Of a stretch of DNA of 18,039 nt, positions 14,651 through 18,039 are shown one piece after another (positions within the stretch are counted from its first letter, which is position 1; every line of letters starts with the position of its first letter). Under the pieces are notes generated by a model, which ran no database searches, had not been told where the DNA came from, and worked only from the letters and a program-made list of their open reading frames with translations. A program made the translations under genes and the position numbers. The DNA is from RGIG464 sp045643185 (GTDB lineage: Bacteria; Myxococcota_A; Bradymonadia; UBA4248). Location: assembly GCA_045643185.1 (NCBI GenBank), contig JAZUKH010000237.1, positions 1 to 18,039 on the forward strand, written 5' to 3'.

Positions 14651-14723
14651 ACGCGGCTATTTCGTATTTCTTGTAGAGACGTGTGGACCACGCGTCTCTA
14701 CAGAAATACGAAATACGCCGCTA
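14650..14723. repeat. Palindromic intergenic element, copy 2 (long imperfect inverted repeat)
   Basis: The stem has about 28 bp and two or three bulges around an 11-nt loop. The inner arm is TGTAGAGACG (14672-14681) with CGTCTCTACA (14693-14702). The middle arm is TATTTCGTATTTC (14658-14670) with GAAATACGAAAT plus A (14703-14715). The outer arm is GCGGC with GCCGC. It lies downstream of the EF-G2 stop codon, so it could serve as that gene's 3' structure, but it has no T run. Its modules recur at 5357-5426, and its GAGACGTG core recurs at 16924-16931. Confidence 0.7.
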
Positions 14724-14768
14724 CCCCTTCGCCTGGCAGGGCCCGTCAACAAGCTGAAGCGCCCCAAC

Positions 14769-16808
14769 CTAGCAGATCGAATCAAATCGCAAAAAACGCA
14801 TTGAAAAGCTGCCACGCCCGTGCGTGACCGTGCGCAACTTCATTGTGTAGCCAAACATGTTACGAAGCGGCACAATGGCGTGAATGACACTGCGCAGTGC
14901 CTCACTGTCGATGTTTTCGACCATGCCGCCGCGCTGAGTCAAGTCACTGATCAGATCACCTATGTGTTCTTCGGCCGCAACGATGTCGACGCTCATAAGC
15001 GGCTCAAGCGTCTTGGTGCCAGCCACGCGAACCGCTTTACGAACGGCCTCACCGGCGGCTGCACGGGAACCAACCAGGTTCGTATTGCCCTTGGCGTCCT
15101 GACCGATCGACAAAACACGGATCTCGGCGTCGACAAGTTCAAGCCCCTCCGGACCATACATGCCGGCATCACGAGCTGATTCAAGCACGCCATCCAACAC
15201 TTCCTGGCGCACGTAAGCGTGAGTTTCGGGCAAATCCAGGCGACACGTCACGCCAGCACCGCGTTCAAGCGCCTTGACTGACACCGTCACTTCACCCCAA
15301 ATCACGTCTTTATCGTCCTCCAGCACGCGTTCAAAGCTCCCCGTCTCGGTCGCTGCCCCCAACACGGCTTCCATACAAACGACGTTCGGGTTGCCTTTAC
15401 GCACGTTCACATTGAACTCTCGCCGCAGACGTTCACACGCCACTTCGAGGTGCAATTCACCCATGCCACGCAAGATCAGTTCGCCCGTGTTTTCATCCTC
15501 TTCAAACACGATCGTCGGGTCTTCTTCATTGATCGTCGTCAAGGCTTCGACGAGCCTGTCTTTGTCTTTGAGCGATTCCGGTTCGATCGAAATCGAAATG
15601 ACTGGCGCATTGGCCTCAATGGATTCGAGCAAAATCGGATGCGCAGGATCACACAACGTCACGCCCGTCGCCAGTCCCTTCACTTTCGCGATCGCGACGA
15701 GCGAACCCGCTGGCGCGGTCTCCACTCGATCGACGCGGTTCGCATAAACACGGTAAATGTTCTTCACCTTGAACGCCGTCTTGGAAGACGGCACGTAAAT
15801 CGAATCGCCCTCCTTCATCACCCCCGAGTAGACGCGCATAAACGCGAGTTTTTTGCCTTCGATCTGCTGAACCTTGAACACGAGTCCCGAAAACGGCGCC
15901 TGTTCATCGCGCGCATGCGAAACGGGCTCGCCTTTCGGAGACAAGCCCTGCAAAGCGGGCAGATCGGCCGGTGCCGGCAAATAGTCGACGATCGCATCCA
16001 TGAGCGGCTGAATACCTTTGTTTTTGAGTCCTGAACCACAGAGCACCGGCACGCCTTTGAGCGAGATCGTAGCGCGTCGCAAGGCTTCAACGATCATCGA
16101 CTCCGTCATGTCTTCGCCTTCGAGCCACGCCATGCCAAATTCGTCGTCGACATCAGCAAGCTTCTCGATCATGGCTTCGCGTGCCGCATTGGCAGATTCA
16201 AGCAACGACTCAGGAATCGGGCCACGCGTCACATCGGCCCCCTGGCTTTCAGCGTCAAAATAAATGGCCTCACGACGAATTAGATCGATCACACCCTCAA
16301 ACTCCGTCCCTGCCCCGATCGGAAGCTGAACGGGAATCGGATGACCACCCAAGATCTTTTCAATTTCCTGAACACAACGTCCAAAATCAGCGCCTAACCG
16401 GTCCATTTTGTTGACGAATGCCAGACGCGCAACATTGTGGCGGTTCGCCTGATACCACACAGTCTCGCTCTGGGGTTCCACGCCGCTCACGGCGTCGTAT
16501 AACGCCACAACGCCATCCAGTACGCGAAGACTTCGCTCCACCTCGACCGTAAAATCCACATGTCCCGGCGTATCAATTAAATAGATGTCATGATCTCGCC
16601 AACGGATCTCGTTCACCGCGCTGCTGATCGTAATGCCTCGTTCCCGCTCCTGATCCATAAAATCCATCGTCGCCTGGCCATCATGCACCTCGGCGAGTTT
16701 ATACGTGCGTCCTGAATAAAACAAAATTCGCTCACTGACCGTCGTTTTCCCCGCATCAATATGCGCCATGATTCCAATATTACGAACTGCTTCGATTTTC
16801 TGTGCCAT
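14769..16808 (-). CDS. Translation elongation factor G paralogue, EF-G2/GFM2-like
   Basis: This 679-residue protein starts at an ATG after AAGGAGTGAGCT, a strong ribosome binding site. The GTPase domain is complete: P-loop AHIDAGKTT (15-23), switch I RERGIT (55-60), switch II DTPGH (79-83, with catalytic H83) and NKMD (133-136). Domains II to V follow. Domain IV differs from the housekeeping factor: its tip region reads LSIGQDAKGNTNLVGSRAA (about 567-585) instead of the usual YDGSYHDVDSSEMAF. The following segment GEAVRKAVRVAGTKTLEPL resembles mitochondrial GFM2. I therefore read it as the second EF-G type, known in spirochaetes, planctomycetes and deltaproteobacteria. In GFM2 and the Borrelia EF-G2 that type works with RRF in ribosome recycling; whether this one does is inference. 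It lacks the rpsL-rpsG-tuf neighbourhood of fusA, which fits a paralogue. Confidence 0.88.
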   Translation of the reverse strand: MAQKIEAVRNIGIMAHIDAGKTTVSERILFYSGRTYKLAEVHDGQATMDFMDQERERGITISSAVNEIRWRDHDIYLIDTPGHVDFTVEVERSLRVLDGVVALYDAVSGVEPQSETVWYQANRHNVARLAFVNKMDRLGADFGRCVQEIEKILGGHPIPVQLPIGAGTEFEGVIDLIRREAIYFDAESQGADVTRGPIPESLLESANAAREAMIEKLADVDDEFGMAWLEGEDMTESMIVEALRRATISLKGVPVLCGSGLKNKGIQPLMDAIVDYLPAPADLPALQGLSPKGEPVSHARDEQAPFSGLVFKVQQIEGKKLAFMRVYSGVMKEGDSIYVPSSKTAFKVKNIYRVYANRVDRVETAPAGSLVAIAKVKGLATGVTLCDPAHPILLESIEANAPVISISIEPESLKDKDRLVEALTTINEEDPTIVFEEDENTGELILRGMGELHLEVACERLRREFNVNVRKGNPNVVCMEAVLGAATETGSFERVLEDDKDVIWGEVTVSVKALERGAGVTCRLDLPETHAYVRQEVLDGVLESARDAGMYGPEGLELVDAEIRVLSIGQDAKGNTNLVGSRAAAGEAVRKAVRVAGTKTLEPLMSVDIVAAEEHIGDLISDLTQRGGMVENIDSEALRSVIHAIVPLRNMFGYTMKLRTVTHGRGSFSMRFLRFDSIC

Positions 16809-17009
16809 AGCTCACTCCTTGTGTCGGCATACAAAAATTATGACGCGAAAATTTAACATATCCCCAAAATCACGTCGCGTTTTTTGGGTTTTCACCCGAT
16901 CATAATCGCCATATCATAAGACAGAGACGTGCTATTGCGTGTCTCGATCTTATGATATGGCATCACGTCGTTATGAGGTGTCGCCACGTCTCAACTCAAT
17001 GGGAAAGCA
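16809..17009. promoter_or_regulatory. Divergent promoter region between EF-G2 and GDP-fucose synthase genes
   Basis: This 201-bp region must hold the 5' ends of both flanking genes. It contains the perfect 13-bp inverted repeat described separately (16909-16960). It also has an inverted GAGACGTG pair, 16924-16931 with CACGTCTC at 16985-16992. I could not settle on convincing -35/-10 pairs for either gene. Confidence 0.5.
16909..16960. repeat. Palindromic intergenic element, copy 3 (13-bp perfect arms)
   Basis: CCATATCATAAGA (16909-16921) pairs perfectly with TCTTATGATATGG (16948-16960). After a 2x2 internal loop the stem continues GAGAC (16924-16928) with GTCTC (16941-16945). The core AGAGACGTG is identical to that in copy 2, while the outer arms are unrelated. 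It lies between two divergent genes, so it cannot be a terminator for either. It could be an operator for both or a mobile palindromic element. Confidence 0.65.
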
Positions 17010-17954
17010 ATGATGGATAAAAACGCAAAAATCTATGTCGCCGGCCACCGAGGTATGGTCGGCAGCGCCATTGTGCGCGAACTCCAGCGCCAGGGCTACA
17101 ACAACCTGGTCCTGCGCACGCACGCAGAACTCGATCTATGCCGCCAGGACGATGTTGAAAAGTTCTTCGCAACAGAAAAGGCGGAATATGTCTTTTTAGC
17201 TGCAGCCAAAGTTGGCGGCATCGTCGCCAACCAGGAAGCCCTGGCTGACTTTATGTGGTGCAACATGACGCTCGAAATGAACGTCATTCATTCAGCCTGG
17301 CAGAACCAGTGCAAAAAGCTCGAATTTCTCGGAAGTTCATGTATCTATCCCCGCCTGGCGCCGCAACCCATGAAGGAAGACTGCCTTTTGACGAGTGCCC
17401 TCGAAAAGACCAACGAAGCCTATGCGCTCGCCAAGATCAGTGGCCTCAAATATTGTGAGTTCTTGAATCGCCAGTATGGCACCGACTACATTTCGGTCAT
17501 GCCGACGAACCTGTACGGCCCTAACGACAACTATCATCCCACGCATTCACACGTTTTGCCGGCACTGATTCGACGTTTTCACGAAGCCAAAGAAGCCCAC
17601 GCGCCAACCGTCACCTGTTGGGGCGACGGCAGTCCCCTTCGGGAATTCCTTTACGTCGACGACCTCGCCAATCTCTGTGTATTTCTGATGAACCACTATT
17701 CGGGCAACGAAACGGTGAATGCCGGAACGGGTAAGGAAATCACAATCAAACAGCTCACCGAGCTCGTCGCCAAAGTCATCGGCTACGAGGGCGAAATCCT
17801 GTGGGATGCCAGCAAGCCCAACGGAACGCCCCGCAAACTCCTCGATGTCTCCAAAGCACAAAAGCTCGGCTGGACCTATCGAACCGAGCTTGAGGACGGC
17901 ATTCGACTCGCCTATGAGGACTTTTTGCACAACCCGATGCGTGCCGAAAGATAA
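17010..17954 (+). CDS. fcl: GDP-L-fucose synthase (GDP-4-keto-6-deoxy-mannose epimerase/reductase)
   Basis: This 314-residue protein has an ATG at 17010 after GGGAAAGCA; a second ATG follows directly. It is an extended short-chain dehydrogenase with the NADP-binding motif GHRGMVG (12-18). The active-site set expected from the E. coli enzyme is present at an offset of two: S109 in GSSCIYP, C111, Y138 and K142 in YALAK, and H181 in SHVLPAL. It makes GDP-L-fucose from GDP-4-keto-6-deoxy-D-mannose with NADPH, in the cytoplasm, supplying fucose for surface polysaccharide or glycoconjugates. Its usual partner gmd, which makes the substrate, is not in this window. The gene is divergent from EF-G2 and converges on a membrane protein 13 nt downstream. 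Confidence 0.95.
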   Translation: MMDKNAKIYVAGHRGMVGSAIVRELQRQGYNNLVLRTHAELDLCRQDDVEKFFATEKAEYVFLAAAKVGGIVANQEALADFMWCNMTLEMNVIHSAWQNQCKKLEFLGSSCIYPRLAPQPMKEDCLLTSALEKTNEAYALAKISGLKYCEFLNRQYGTDYISVMPTNLYGPNDNYHPTHSHVLPALIRRFHEAKEAHAPTVTCWGDGSPLREFLYVDDLANLCVFLMNHYSGNETVNAGTGKEITIKQLTELVAKVIGYEGEILWDASKPNGTPRKLLDVSKAQKLGWTYRTELEDGIRLAYEDFLHNPMRAER

Positions 17955-17967
17955 AGCCAAAACAACG

Positions 17968-18039
17968 CTATTGCGCGATCAACAAGATCGTCATCAGCAC
18001 AAACAGTGCCGCGAAACCAGCCGTGGCGAATTGCCAAGC
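17968..18039 (-). CDS. C-terminal end of a membrane protein (partial at right edge)
   Basis: On the - strand the frame is open from the window edge to a TAG at 17970-17968. It encodes 23 residues (AWQFATAGFAALFVLMTILL, then IAQ) that look like a final transmembrane helix. It converges on the GDP-fucose synthase gene, with only 13 nt between the stop codons and no hairpin in the gap. The fragment is too short to name; a multi-pass transporter or a membrane-anchored protein would fit. Confidence 0.5.
   Translation of the reverse strand, partial: AWQFATAGFAALFVLMTILLIAQ

Noticed and set aside
16863..16897. Possible small hairpins (CCCAAAA/TTTTGGG and GGGT/ACCC) upstream of EF-G2
   Set aside because: The stems are short or have long loops, and nothing connects them to regulation; they may be chance.

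Overview
The window looks like a chromosomal segment of a Gram-negative bacterium with moderate GC content (my impression is mid-40s percent; not computed). Signs of a two-membrane envelope are Sec signal peptides, two lipoproteins with clear lipoboxes, a predicted outer-membrane beta-barrel ending in Phe, and a secreted M16 peptidase pair. A divergent EF-G paralogue of the EF-G2/GFM2 type and several Cys-rich secreted proteins point towards a deltaproteobacterial-type lineage (Myxococcota or Bradymonadota-like). This placement is inference; no rRNA or other marker is present.

Layout. Positions 1-177 hold the C-terminal end of a + strand protein. It converges on a very large TPR-repeat protein (250-4530, -), with a 13-bp hairpin between them. 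A secreted Gly/Pro/His/Cys-rich small protein follows (4685-5146, -) with its own terminator. Next is a 466-bp gene-free stretch carrying two hairpins (5147-5612). An NYN-nuclease plus cold-shock fusion (5613-6662, -) is divergent from a two-gene M16 peptidase operon (6854-9732, +). The operon ends in a symmetrical terminator shared with a convergent MFS transporter (9852-10955, -). A probable three-gene envelope operon on the - strand follows in the order beta-barrel protein (13381-12533), Cys-rich membrane-anchored protein (12505-11891), Cys-rich lipoprotein (11824-11057), closed by a strong terminator. Then come a uridine-phosphorylase-like enzyme (13545-14483, -) and an EF-G2-type GTPase (14769-16808, -), both on the - strand. 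A GDP-L-fucose synthase (17010-17954, +) converges on a membrane protein that runs off the right edge (17968-18039, -).

How the genes fit together. The M16 pair reads as an obligate heterodimer: the first subunit has the zinc site but lacks the Arg/Tyr substrate-clamp residues, and the second has the reverse. The three-gene operon probably builds an envelope or surface assembly of unknown function. The other genes look like independent single-gene units, most with recognisable terminators.

The least explained non-coding signal is a set of three intergenic palindromes (about 5357-5426, 14650-14723 and 16909-16960). They share a GAGAC...GTCTC core, and two share an additional GCGGCTATTTC / TACGCCGC module. 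No tRNA, rRNA, CRISPR array, transposase or prophage gene was recognised.
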